In this document: positions 26,762 through 36,161 of the stretch, in pieces
Layout of the letters: each line of letters begins with the position of its first letter
Position numbering within the stretch: the first letter of the stretch is position 1
The notes under the pieces: model-generated
Told to the model about the DNA's origin: nothing
The model's input: the letters and a program-made list of their open reading frames with translations, nothing else
Databases searched by the model: none
Position numbers and translations under genes: made by a program
NCBI RefSeq assembly: GCF_030811715.1
Contig: NZ_JAUSRH010000002.1
Location: 62,001 to 126,000, forward strand
Source: Sinomonas atrocyanea
Lineage (GTDB): Bacteria > Actinomycetota > Actinomycetes > Actinomycetales > Micrococcaceae
Length of the DNA stretch: 64,000 bases
Direction: 5' to 3'

Positions 26762-27649
26762 GTGGCAAAGAGCGCACCGGCGGCGAACCGCGAAGCATCG
26801 CTGCAGCTGATCGACAACTTCTCGCTCGAGATGACCGGCAAGGACGTGCCGGGCCTGCTCGAGGCCAAGGACCACATCCCGCCCGGGACGCGGATCAACA
26901 TCACCTTCCTCGGCAACGAGGACCTTCAGATGCGGGTCGCGGCGGCGAAGGCCGTCCGCGAGCACGGGTTCACGCCCGTGCCGCACATCTCCGCCCGGCG
27001 GCTCAAGTCCCAGGGCGAGCTCGAGGAGTTCCTCGGCCGCCTCCAGGAGGTCGGCGCGGCCGAGCACGTCTTCACCGTCGGCGGCGACCCGTCCGTCCCG
27101 GAGGGCCCATACGAGGACTCGCTCGCCGTGATCTCCAGCGGCGTGCTCCAGCAGTACGGGGTGCGCGAGGTCGGCATCGGCGGCTACCCAGAGGGACACC
27201 CGGACATCTCGAAGGAGACGCTCGCCCGGGCCCTCGAGGACAAGGCCGCGGCCCTGAAGGACCAGGGCCTCGGCGCCGTCATCCTCACCCAGTTCGCCTT
27301 CGACACCGAGCCGGTCGCCGAGTGGATCGCGGGTGTGCGGGCCAAGGGCATCGAGGCCCCGATCCGGGTGGGCACCCCCGGCCCCGCGGGCATCAAGCGC
27401 CTCCTGGGCTTCGCGCGGCGCTTCGGGGTGGGCGCCAACGCCATGATCGTGAAGAAGTACGGCTTCTCCCTCACCAACCTGCTCGGTGAGGCAGGCCCGG
27501 AGCACTTCGTCGACGACCTCGCCTCGGCGCTCACGGACGCGTGGCCGCACCCGGGAATCCCGGGCAAGGTCGGCCTGCACTTCTACACGTTCGGCGGGCT
27601 CAAGGCGACCGCCGACTGGGTGCGCACCTTCACCGCCGAACGGTCCTAG
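26762..27649 (+). CDS. metF: methylenetetrahydrofolate reductase (MetF family), C1-recycling type
   Basis: A 295-residue FAD-dependent TIM-barrel reductase interconverting 5-methyl-THF and 5,10-methylene-THF. Recognisable blocks are PHISARRLKSQGELEEFL, EHVFTVGGDPSVPEGPYEDS, VREVGIGGYPEGHP, AVILTQFAFD, RVGTPGPAGIKRLLGFARRFGVG and a C-terminal GLHFYTFGGLKATADWV. The usual FEFFPPK start is replaced by FSLEMTGKD (Glu23 kept), so it is a divergent MetF. The GTG at 26762 has AAAGGAG at 26747-26753. Direct linkage to purU and ligM-like copy 3 indicates that it oxidises the methyl-THF formed by O-demethylation rather than serving methionine synthesis. SYK-6 also links metF to ligM. Confidence 0.87.
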   Translation: MAKSAPAANREASLQLIDNFSLEMTGKDVPGLLEAKDHIPPGTRINITFLGNEDLQMRVAAAKAVREHGFTPVPHISARRLKSQGELEEFLGRLQEVGAAEHVFTVGGDPSVPEGPYEDSLAVISSGVLQQYGVREVGIGGYPEGHPDISKETLARALEDKAAALKDQGLGAVILTQFAFDTEPVAEWIAGVRAKGIEAPIRVGTPGPAGIKRLLGFARRFGVGANAMIVKKYGFSLTNLLGEAGPEHFVDDLASALTDAWPHPGIPGKVGLHFYTFGGLKATADWVRTFTAERS

Positions 27650-27654
27650 GCGTC

Positions 27655-29980
<2,326 letters not shown>

Positions 29981-29987
29981 GTTGGGA

Positions 29988-30020
29988 ACTCGGCACGGGG
30001 CGCATTGCCCCGTGCCGAGT
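29988..30020 (+). terminator. Perfect 14-bp hairpin terminator after ligM-like copy 3
   Basis: ACTCGGCACGGGGC (29988-30001), loop GCATT, and the exact complement (30007-30020), 8 nt after the TAG. It closes the metF-purU-ligM operon and lies just before the PadR ribosome-binding site, so PadR may be read only at low level from the same promoter. Confidence 0.75.
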
Positions 30021-30040
30021 CCGTGTCGCAAGGAGATTCC

Positions 30041-30661
30041 ATGAGCCTGAGGTTCGCGCTGCTCGCCCTGCTCAGGGTCGGCCCGCTCTCGGGCTATGAC
30101 CTGCAGAAGCAGTTCTCCCTCTCGGTGGGCCACGTGTGGCACGCCCCCGATTCCCAGATCTACCCCGAGCTGCGCAAGATGGAGGCCGAGGGCCTCATCG
30201 AGGGCGAGGAGCAGGCCCGCGGCCAGCGTGCCACGCGGCGCGTCTACCACGTCACCCCGGCAGGGGAGCGGGCGTTCCTCGACTGGATGGGCACCCCGCT
30301 CGAGTACGCGCGGGTCCGCGATCCCGCCCACCTGCGCGCGGCCTACCTCGAGGCGGCCACCCCCGCGGCGGCCCGCGAGTTCTTCCGGGCCCACATCACC
30401 CAGTGGGAGGGCGAGCTGGCCCAGTGGGAGGGCGAGCTCCGCCGCATCGACGCGGTGGCCAACCCCATGCTCGCCCGGCGGCTCGCCGTGACGGAGCCCG
30501 GGGCCCGCGAGCGGACCGTCGCGTTCAAGCGCTTCACGTACGAGGGCCTCGTGGACCGCGCCCGCTCGGAGATCGCCTGGGCGCGGCGCGGCCTCGAGCT
30601 CGTCGAGGGGCTCGAGGCGGCCGACGGCGGGTGGGCCGGCTCGCGCGCCACCGGCGCCTGA
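30041..30661 (+). CDS. PadR family transcriptional regulator
   Basis: A 206-residue regulator. The N-terminal winged helix (LRFALLALLRVGPLSGYDLQ, then HVWHAPDSQIYPELRKMEAEGLIEG, then RRVYHVTPAGERAFLDWMG) is typical of PadR, and the helical Vir_C_2-type C-terminus (90-190) mediates dimerisation. AAGGAG lies at 30030-30035. PadR proteins often respond to phenolic acids. Its place directly after the ligM-like gene suggests sensing of a phenolic substrate or product, though its targets are not evident from sequence. Confidence 0.9.
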   Translation: MSLRFALLALLRVGPLSGYDLQKQFSLSVGHVWHAPDSQIYPELRKMEAEGLIEGEEQARGQRATRRVYHVTPAGERAFLDWMGTPLEYARVRDPAHLRAAYLEAATPAAAREFFRAHITQWEGELAQWEGELRRIDAVANPMLARRLAVTEPGARERTVAFKRFTYEGLVDRARSEIAWARRGLELVEGLEAADGGWAGSRATGA

Positions 30662-30678
30662 TCCGCTCCGGCCGCCGC

Positions 30679-31233
30679 CTACTCCGTGTTGGCGTGCGCC
30701 GCCTTGGCGGCCGCGTTGTCGACCCGGCGGCGTTCGGCGAGGATCAGGCAGACCGCATCGAGCGCCAAGTGGGTCGCCTGGTCGAACAGGCTCGAGAGCG
30801 GCTGGACGCTGGCGGGCTCGCCCGGCCGCCGGTACTTGGTGGCGGCCGGGAGGACGAGGCGCGTCGCGGCCAGCTGCCCGAGCGGGGAGTCCGGGTCCGA
30901 GGTGACCGCGTGGACCCGCGCCCCGGCCGACGAGCCGGAGCGGGCGATCTGCACGGTGTGGCCGGTGGTGCCCGAGCCGGAGACCGCGACGAGGAGGTCT
31001 CCGGGGCCGACCGCCGGCGTCGTGGTCTCTCCCACCACGTGGACGGCCAGGCCCAGGTGCATGAGGCGCATCGCGAAGGCCCTGGCCATGAGGCCCGAGC
31101 GGCCCTCGCCGGTGACGAAGACACGCGGCGCCTCCTCGAGCGCCCGCACGGTCTGCTCGAGCCCGTCGCGGTCGACGCGCGCGAGGACCGGCTCCAGTTC
31201 GCGGGCAATCGTGGTCAGGGGATCATCGGCCAC
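30679..31233 (-). CDS. hxlB: SIS-domain 6-phospho-3-hexuloisomerase (PHI)
   Basis: A 184-residue sugar isomerase of the size and type of PHI, which converts 3-hexulose 6-phosphate to fructose 6-phosphate in the ribulose monophosphate (RuMP) formaldehyde-fixing route. SIS-domain blocks are RVFVTGEGRSGLMARAFAMRLMHLG, LLVAVSGSGTTGHTV and ARVHAVTSDPDSPLGQLA. The GTG at 31233 is chosen because GAAGGA precedes it. It overlaps the end of the HPS gene by 11 nt. Paired HPS and PHI genes strongly support each other. An alternative is an isomerase for another phosphosugar made by the adjacent kinase operon. Confidence 0.82.
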   Translation of the reverse strand: MADDPLTTIARELEPVLARVDRDGLEQTVRALEEAPRVFVTGEGRSGLMARAFAMRLMHLGLAVHVVGETTTPAVGPGDLLVAVSGSGTTGHTVQIARSGSSAGARVHAVTSDPDSPLGQLAATRLVLPAATKYRRPGEPASVQPLSSLFDQATHLALDAVCLILAERRRVDNAAAKAAHANTE

Positions 31234-31870
31234 TGCGGGTCCTTCCGTCGATGCGGTCCAGCTGCTCGCGGAGCTGTTCCGCGGCGGCAAGGGGGTCGGG
31301 AGCGCCGGTGACGGCGCCGCCCACGATCACGCGGAGGCGCGGGATCGCGGCGAGCGCCGGCAGGTCGTCCACGCCGAGGCCGCCTGCGAGCGCGAGCCTG
31401 CGTCCGGCCGCCCACGCGCCGAGCAGGCTCGCGGGGCCGGCGTGCGCGGCCTGGACGTCCTTGGCCACGTGGGCGGCGAGGACGACGTCGTCGGGTAGGT
31501 CCGCGGCGAGCCGGGCGCGCCGCTCCTCGGTCGTCGCCATGAGGTCGACGACGGTCTCCGCGCCGTGGTCCTGCGCGGTCCGGATCGCCTTCTCGAGGGT
31601 CGCGTCGTGGGCGACGGCGAGGACGGTCGCCGACCGCGCGCCGGCCTCGAACGCCATCTGGAACTCGGTCACGGCGTCGTCGGCCGTCTTGAGGTCCGCG
31701 AGGACCGGCGTGGGCCCGGCGGCCGCGGCGATCTCGGCGACCACCCCCATGCCGTGCGCCTTGATGAGCGAGGTGCCCACCTCGATGACGTCCGCGGCGG
31801 GGGCGAGGGCCCGCGCGAGCGCGAGCGCCCGAGGGCGCGGGATGCGGTCGAGTGCTATCTGGAGCTCCAT
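31223..31870 (-). CDS. hxlA: 3-hexulose-6-phosphate synthase / 3-keto-L-gulonate-6-phosphate decarboxylase family
   Basis: A 215-residue orotidine-decarboxylase-fold enzyme. The start MELQIALDRI, VIEVGTSLIKAHGMGVVAEI and VLADLKTADDAVTEF give the catalytic Asp59, Lys61 and Asp64. VIVGGAVTGAPDPLAAAEQLR is the phosphate-binding end. HPS condenses formaldehyde with ribulose 5-phosphate. Family members with KGPDC activity act on a sugar-acid phosphate instead. The PHI partner gene favours HPS. The ATG at 31870 follows GAGGAGG. It lies 19 nt after the PfkB kinase gene in a likely five-gene operon. Confidence 0.8.
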   Translation of the reverse strand: MELQIALDRIPRPRALALARALAPAADVIEVGTSLIKAHGMGVVAEIAAAAGPTPVLADLKTADDAVTEFQMAFEAGARSATVLAVAHDATLEKAIRTAQDHGAETVVDLMATTEERRARLAADLPDDVVLAAHVAKDVQAAHAGPASLLGAWAAGRRLALAGGLGVDDLPALAAIPRLRVIVGGAVTGAPDPLAAAEQLREQLDRIDGRTRSGR

Positions 31871-31889
31871 AGAGGGGTCCTCCTCGGGG

Positions 31890-32852
31890 TCAGGGAGCCG
31901 GCGCCAGGGTGGCGGCGGCGGTGAAGGCGGCAAGCTGCTCCCGGGTGGGGAGGCCGTCGCGGTCGCCGCGGTGGGTGGTGGCCAGAGCGCCGACGGCGCT
32001 CGCGCGCTCGAGCGCGGAGGCGTCGTCGAGCCCGTCGAGGAGGGCGCTGATGAGCCCGGCGGCAAACCCGTCGCCCGCACCGACGGTGTCGACCACGCTG
32101 ACCCGGAAGCCCGCGTGGTCCCACCGGCCCCGGGCGGTGTGGAGGGACGCGCCCGCTGCGCCGTCCTTGACGGCGACGCGCGTGGCCCCGAGGGCGAGGT
32201 AGAAGTCGGCGATGCCGTCGGCGCTGTCCCGGCCGGTGAGGAGCCGCCCCTCCGCCCGTCCCGGCAGCACCCAGTCGGCCCTGCTCGCGATGGCGTTCGT
32301 CGCGTCGATCAGCTCGGCCTCGCTGGTCCACAGGGTGGGCCTGATGTTCGGGTCGAAGGAGACGGTCGCGCCGTGGGCACGGGCCACGTCGAGGGCGCGC
32401 AGGGCGAAGGCGCGCGTGCTCTCCGAGAGCGCGAGCGGGATGCCGGTGAGGTGCAGGTGCCGCGCCGAGGCGATGCACGCGTCCGTCGCCTCGCTGGAGG
32501 CCAGGCGGCTGCCCGCGGAGCCCTTGCGGAAGTACCGCACCTCGGGGTCGCCGCCAAGGGCCAGACTCTTGAGCTGGAAGCCGGTGGGGGCGGCGTCGTC
32601 GACGGTCACCTCGCCGGTGTCCACGCCCTCGGCCCGGAGCGTCTCCAGGGCGTACGTGCCGAAGGGGTCTGCCCCCACGCGCCCGATCCAGCCGGAGCGG
32701 TGCCCGAGCCGGGCGAGCCCGACGGCGACGTTGGTCTCCGCGCCGGCCAGCCCCCGCTCGAAGGTGGCCACCTCGTGCAGGGGGCCCGGCTCGCACGCCA
32801 TGAACATCACCATGGCCTCGCCGAAGGTGACGGCGTCCAGGGGCGCGCTCAT
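31890..32852 (-). CDS. PfkB-family sugar kinase, 2-keto-3-deoxygluconate kinase-like
   Basis: A 320-residue ribokinase-fold enzyme. It begins VTFGEAMVMFMACEPGPL as in KdgK, has FERGLAGAETNVAVGLARLG (PfkB signature 1), FDPNIRPTLW and the ATP/anion-hole motif VDTVGAGDGFAAGLISALLDG with catalytic Asp (signature 2). It would phosphorylate a 2-keto-3-deoxy sugar acid or a related sugar. Its start overlaps the stop of the FAH-family gene (ATGA at 32849-32852). The operon partners suggest a sugar-acid pathway fed by the MFS carrier, controlled by the divergent IclR protein. Confidence 0.87.
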   Translation of the reverse strand: MSAPLDAVTFGEAMVMFMACEPGPLHEVATFERGLAGAETNVAVGLARLGHRSGWIGRVGADPFGTYALETLRAEGVDTGEVTVDDAAPTGFQLKSLALGGDPEVRYFRKGSAGSRLASSEATDACIASARHLHLTGIPLALSESTRAFALRALDVARAHGATVSFDPNIRPTLWTSEAELIDATNAIASRADWVLPGRAEGRLLTGRDSADGIADFYLALGATRVAVKDGAAGASLHTARGRWDHAGFRVSVVDTVGAGDGFAAGLISALLDGLDDASALERASAVGALATTHRGDRDGLPTREQLAAFTAAATLAPAP

Positions 32853-33613
32853 GCCGCGGCCTCCTGCCGCGGCGACCAGGCCTCCACGGGGTTGCCAAGC
32901 TCTCCCAGCCCGTCGATGCGCACCGAGACCGAGTCCCCGGGCGCGAGCGGGACGTCGCGTCCCGGGGCTCCGGTGAGGATGAGGTCGCCCGGCCCCAGGG
33001 GCATGAGCTGGGCCAGATAGGCGAGGATCTCGCCTGGGTCGCGGGCCAGGCCCGCAGTGGAGGCCCGGCTCGCCTCGGTCCCGTTGACGGCGACGGTGAC
33101 CGAGAGGTCCGCCGGGTCGAGGTCTGTCTCGATCCAGGGCCCGACCGGGGTGAAGGTGTGCCTGCTCTTGGCGGCGGTCCAGAGGGGGTCCTCGCCCTGG
33201 GCGTCCCGGTCCGTGACGTCATTGGCGACGGTGAGGCCCAGGACGCAGGAGAGCAGGTCCGAGGGCCGCACCCCCGAGGTGTCCCGTCCGATCACGAGGG
33301 CGAGCTCGCCCTCGGCGACGGTCCGGCCGGCGTCGTCCGGCAGCCGCAGGGCGGCACCAGGGCCGACGACGGTGCGTGCGGCCTTCAGGAACGCACCCGG
33401 AGGGAGGGCCCTGTCGGCGGAGCCGGTGTTGTGGGCCATGCCGACCACCGTGCGGGGCTCGACCGGGGCGAGCAGCCGGGCGCCGGCGGCGGGGACGCGG
33501 GTCCCGGTGCTCCGCGGCCGGCCGGCGAAGGGGTCGGTCACCACGGCGAACTCCTCGCCGTCCCAGCTCGCGTAGTCCTTGCCGCCGGCGTGGGCGATCC
33601 TGCACACGCGCAT
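32849..33613 (-). CDS. fumarylacetoacetate hydrolase (FAH) family protein
   Basis: A 254-residue FAH-fold enzyme acting on 2-oxo or 2,4-dioxo acids. The divalent-metal ligands are present in VAEGELALVIG (two Glu) and ANDVTDRD (Asp), with GLTVANDVTDRDAQ and LSTALAR-like substrate loops. VVGMAHNT replaces the common CVGxNY motif. Members include acylpyruvases, 2,4-diketo-3-deoxy-sugar-acid hydrolases and 2-keto-3-deoxy-arabonate dehydratases. Given the kinase and MFS neighbours a sugar-acid role is most likely. A part in aromatic meta-cleavage, 8 kb away, is less likely but possible. Confidence 0.84.
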   Translation of the reverse strand: MRVCRIAHAGGKDYASWDGEEFAVVTDPFAGRPRSTGTRVPAAGARLLAPVEPRTVVGMAHNTGSADRALPPGAFLKAARTVVGPGAALRLPDDAGRTVAEGELALVIGRDTSGVRPSDLLSCVLGLTVANDVTDRDAQGEDPLWTAAKSRHTFTPVGPWIETDLDPADLSVTVAVNGTEASRASTAGLARDPGEILAYLAQLMPLGPGDLILTGAPGRDVPLAPGDSVSVRIDGLGELGNPVEAWSPRQEAAA

Positions 33614-33614
33614 G

Positions 33615-34937
33615 TCAGGACTCCGCGCTGCGCAGCGTCGAACCGGACGGCGCGGCGGCGCGGGGCCGGACGAACGGGATGAGCACGGCGGATCCTGCGA
33701 GGCTGACAGCCATGAGCAGGAAGGATGCGCTGCTCGAGCCGGTGGCGCCGTCGAGCCAGCCCACGAAGTAGGAGCCGACGAAGCCGCCCAGTGCGCCGAG
33801 GGAGTTGACGAGCGCCACCGCGGGGCCGGCCACCTCGCGCGGCATCAGCTCCGGGATCGCGGCGAAGAACGGCCCGTACGGGGCGTACATGGCGGCGCCC
33901 GCGATCACGAGGAGGACGAACGCTGCCCAGAAGTTCTTGGTGCCGAGGAGGTACGAGCCGTAGAAGGCCACCGCGCTGAGGGCCAGCCACGGCCAGACGT
34001 AGCGGTTGCGGTGGCCGGAGAGGTCCGAGAAGCGGCTGTTGACGACCATGAGCACGACAGCGAAGACGTAGGGGATGGCGGAGATGAGGCCCGTCATCCC
34101 GATGCCCGCGCCGCTCGCGGCCTTCACAATCGAGGGCAGCCAGAAGACGAAGCCGTACACGCCGAGGCTCCAGAGGAAGTACTGCACCGAGAGCAGGACC
34201 ACGTTGCGGGAGCGCAGCGCGATCCACAGGGACGCCGCGGGGGCCATCGAGCGCTGCTCGGCCTCGAGGGCGTCCTCGACGGAGGCGCGTTCGGCCGGCT
34301 TGAGCCAGCGCGCCTGGTGCGGGTGGTCGGAGACGAGCGCCCGGAACACGAACGCCCAGGCGATCGCGGGCAGGCCCTCGATGATGAACATCCAGCGCCA
34401 CGAGGTCGCCTCGATGAGGTAGCCGGACACGGCGGTGAGCCACAGGACGGTGACCGGGTTGCCGAGGATCAGGTAGGTGTTGGCGCGCCCGCGCTCGGCC
34501 TTCGTGAACCAGTGGCTCAGGAAGATCACCATGGCGGGCAGGACGGCGGCCTCGACGACACCGAGGAGGAAGCGCACCACCATGAGCCACGGGACGGAGG
34601 AGACGACGCCCTGCAGGGAGGCCAGCAGGCCCCAGGCGAGCAGGCTCCAGAAGATCAGGTTGCGGGCGCTGCGGCGCTCGGCGTAGATGCCGGCCGGAAC
34701 CTGGAACAGGAAGTAGCCGAGGAAGAACAGGGCGCCGAGCAGGGCGGAGACCCCGGCGTCCAGATGCAGATCGCCCTTCATGCCGCCGGCGACGCCGATC
34801 GAGTAGTTCGATCGGTCGAGGTACGCCAGCGAGTAGGTGACGAAGGCGATGGGGAGCAAACGGGCCCAGCGTGCCCGGCCCGGAGAAGCTGCGGCCGCGC
34901 GGGCCAGCCCGGGATGTGTTGCCGACTGGTCGGACAT
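33615..34937 (-). CDS. MFS transporter, anion:cation symporter (ACS/galactonate-type)
   Basis: A 440-residue, 12-helix carrier. VTYSLAYLDRSNYSIGVAGGM in helix 1 is the hallmark of the ACS family (galactonate, glucarate, rhamnonate, phthalate), followed by FFLGYFLFQVPAGIYAERR and the large central loop LKPAERASVEDALEAEQRS. It is the first gene of the minus-strand operon, 1 nt from the FAH gene, and diverges from the IclR gene with an operator 20 bp from its ATG. It probably imports the acid sugar or small organic acid processed by the operon. Confidence 0.9.
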   Translation of the reverse strand: MSDQSATHPGLARAAAASPGRARWARLLPIAFVTYSLAYLDRSNYSIGVAGGMKGDLHLDAGVSALLGALFFLGYFLFQVPAGIYAERRSARNLIFWSLLAWGLLASLQGVVSSVPWLMVVRFLLGVVEAAVLPAMVIFLSHWFTKAERGRANTYLILGNPVTVLWLTAVSGYLIEATSWRWMFIIEGLPAIAWAFVFRALVSDHPHQARWLKPAERASVEDALEAEQRSMAPAASLWIALRSRNVVLLSVQYFLWSLGVYGFVFWLPSIVKAASGAGIGMTGLISAIPYVFAVVLMVVNSRFSDLSGHRNRYVWPWLALSAVAFYGSYLLGTKNFWAAFVLLVIAGAAMYAPYGPFFAAIPELMPREVAGPAVALVNSLGALGGFVGSYFVGWLDGATGSSSASFLLMAVSLAGSAVLIPFVRPRAAAPSGSTLRSAES

Positions 34938-34957
34938 GAGATCACCTCACTGTGATG

Positions 34958-34972
34958 TTCCATATGATGGAA
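34958..34972. promoter_or_regulatory. IclR-type operator between MFS and IclR genes
   Basis: TTCCAT-ATG-ATGGAA (34958-34972), a perfect 6-bp inverted repeat with a 3-bp centre, the common IclR layout. Additional half sites TTCCAT (35007-35012) and TGGAA (35073-35077) lie nearer the iclR ATG, so both divergent promoters may be controlled. Confidence 0.65.
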
Positions 34973-35099
34973 GGGCTTATCGCCACTTGGAATAAAGTGT
35001 GCTCTCTTCCATCGGACTGCACAAGGGTTTGGGCGCAACCAATTCCTCGAACCGGCAGATGCTCCCACATGGTGGAATGGTTCTGGCATACTGGGGGCC

Positions 35100-35861
35100 A
35101 TGACCCAGACTCCTCCGGACATGGTCGGGAAGGCCCTGCTGCTCCTCACCCTGCTCGGCGACTACCCTGACGGGGCGTCCCTCTCAGAGGTGGCCAGGAA
35201 GGCTGGGTTCCCCCTGAGCACGGCCCACCGCCTCGCGGCCGCCCTCGTGCGCGACGGCTATGCGAGCGTCGACGAGGTCAGCCGACGGTACAGCCTCGGG
35301 CTCCAGACCTTCTCCCTCGCCAGCCGGGTCGCCCACCGGCACGGGTTCGCAGGATCCGCCCTGCCCGTGCTCCGCCGGCTCGCCGACCAGACGGCCGAGA
35401 GCGCGCTCATGTCGGTCATCGACGGCCACCACCAGCTCTACGTGCACCACGTCCAGGGCAGCCACTCGGTGAGCGTCAGCGGAGAGCCCGGGCGCCGCGG
35501 GCCGCTGCACTGCACCTCGATGGGGAAGGTGCTCATCGCCTTCGCCGCCGAGCCCGTGCGCAGTGAGCTCGTGGAGACCCTCGAGCTCACGGCCTACACG
35601 CCCCACACCATGGTGGACAGGGAGCAGTTCCGGAAGGAGATCGAGTCCGTCGCCGCCCAGGGCTACGCGATCGCCGACGAGGAGCACGAGGCCGGAATCC
35701 GCGCCATCGGCGTCCCCGTCCGCAACCCGGACGGCCTCACCGTCGCGGCGCTGTCCGTCGCGGCCCCCGCATACCGCGTGAGCCGGGAGAAGCTCCTCGA
35801 CTACCTCCCGCCCCTGCACGAGGCCGCGCGGGAGCTGACTGTCCTCCTGCCCCCGCGCTGA
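35100..35861 (+). CDS. IclR family transcriptional regulator
   Basis: A 253-residue regulator with an N-terminal winged helix (residues 8-70: MVGKALLLLTLLGDYPDGAS, LSEVARKAGFPLSTAHRLAA, YSLGLQTFSLA) and a C-terminal GAF-like effector domain (PVLRRLADQTAESALMSVI, PLHCTSMGKVLIAF, GIRAIGVPVRNPDGLTVAALSVAAPAYR). It faces the MFS-FAH-kinase-HPS-PHI operon and is therefore its likely controller. The ATG at 35100 is the first Met before the conserved MVGKAL block; no strong ribosome-binding site is seen. Confidence 0.92.
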   Translation: MTQTPPDMVGKALLLLTLLGDYPDGASLSEVARKAGFPLSTAHRLAAALVRDGYASVDEVSRRYSLGLQTFSLASRVAHRHGFAGSALPVLRRLADQTAESALMSVIDGHHQLYVHHVQGSHSVSVSGEPGRRGPLHCTSMGKVLIAFAAEPVRSELVETLELTAYTPHTMVDREQFRKEIESVAAQGYAIADEEHEAGIRAIGVPVRNPDGLTVAALSVAAPAYRVSREKLLDYLPPLHEAARELTVLLPPR

Positions 35862-36161
35862 CCCCTCTGGGGTCCTTCGGCGCGGGGCGGGCCTCGCCCG
35901 GGACGTAGGGCAGCAAGGGTCTTGACGGCCAGGGCTGACAATTAATAAAATCGAGTTACAAATCAACCGGTCGGCCCGAAGAACCCCCAGCATCGCGGCC
36001 GACGCACCCAGCCGGCAGCCCGCCCGCCCCAGTCCGGGACGGGCGGGCGCCAGCCGCTCCGCCCGGGGCAGCGCCTTTCAGGCCTGTCCCACGGCTTCGC
36101 CGCACGCACCGCGGTTCCCCATCAGCCGGGCGGCCGCGGCCGCCCCTGCGAAAGGGCATCC
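35862..36161 (+). other. 300-bp intergenic region with promoter of the Kelch operon
   Basis: No gene seen. An AT-rich island at 35935-35965 is conspicuous in this GC-rich DNA. Candidate promoter elements are TTGACG (35922-35927) with TAAAAT (35946-35951) at an 18-nt spacing, or CTGACA (35935-35940) with TACAAA (35957-35962) at 16 nt. About 200 nt of leader follow before the Kelch gene. I see no obvious riboswitch. Confidence 0.45.

Noticed and set aside
30679-34937. Part of the aromatic demethylation operon
   Set aside because: It is on the opposite strand, separated by PadR and controlled by a divergent IclR with its own operator, so a functional link is kept only as a hypothesis.
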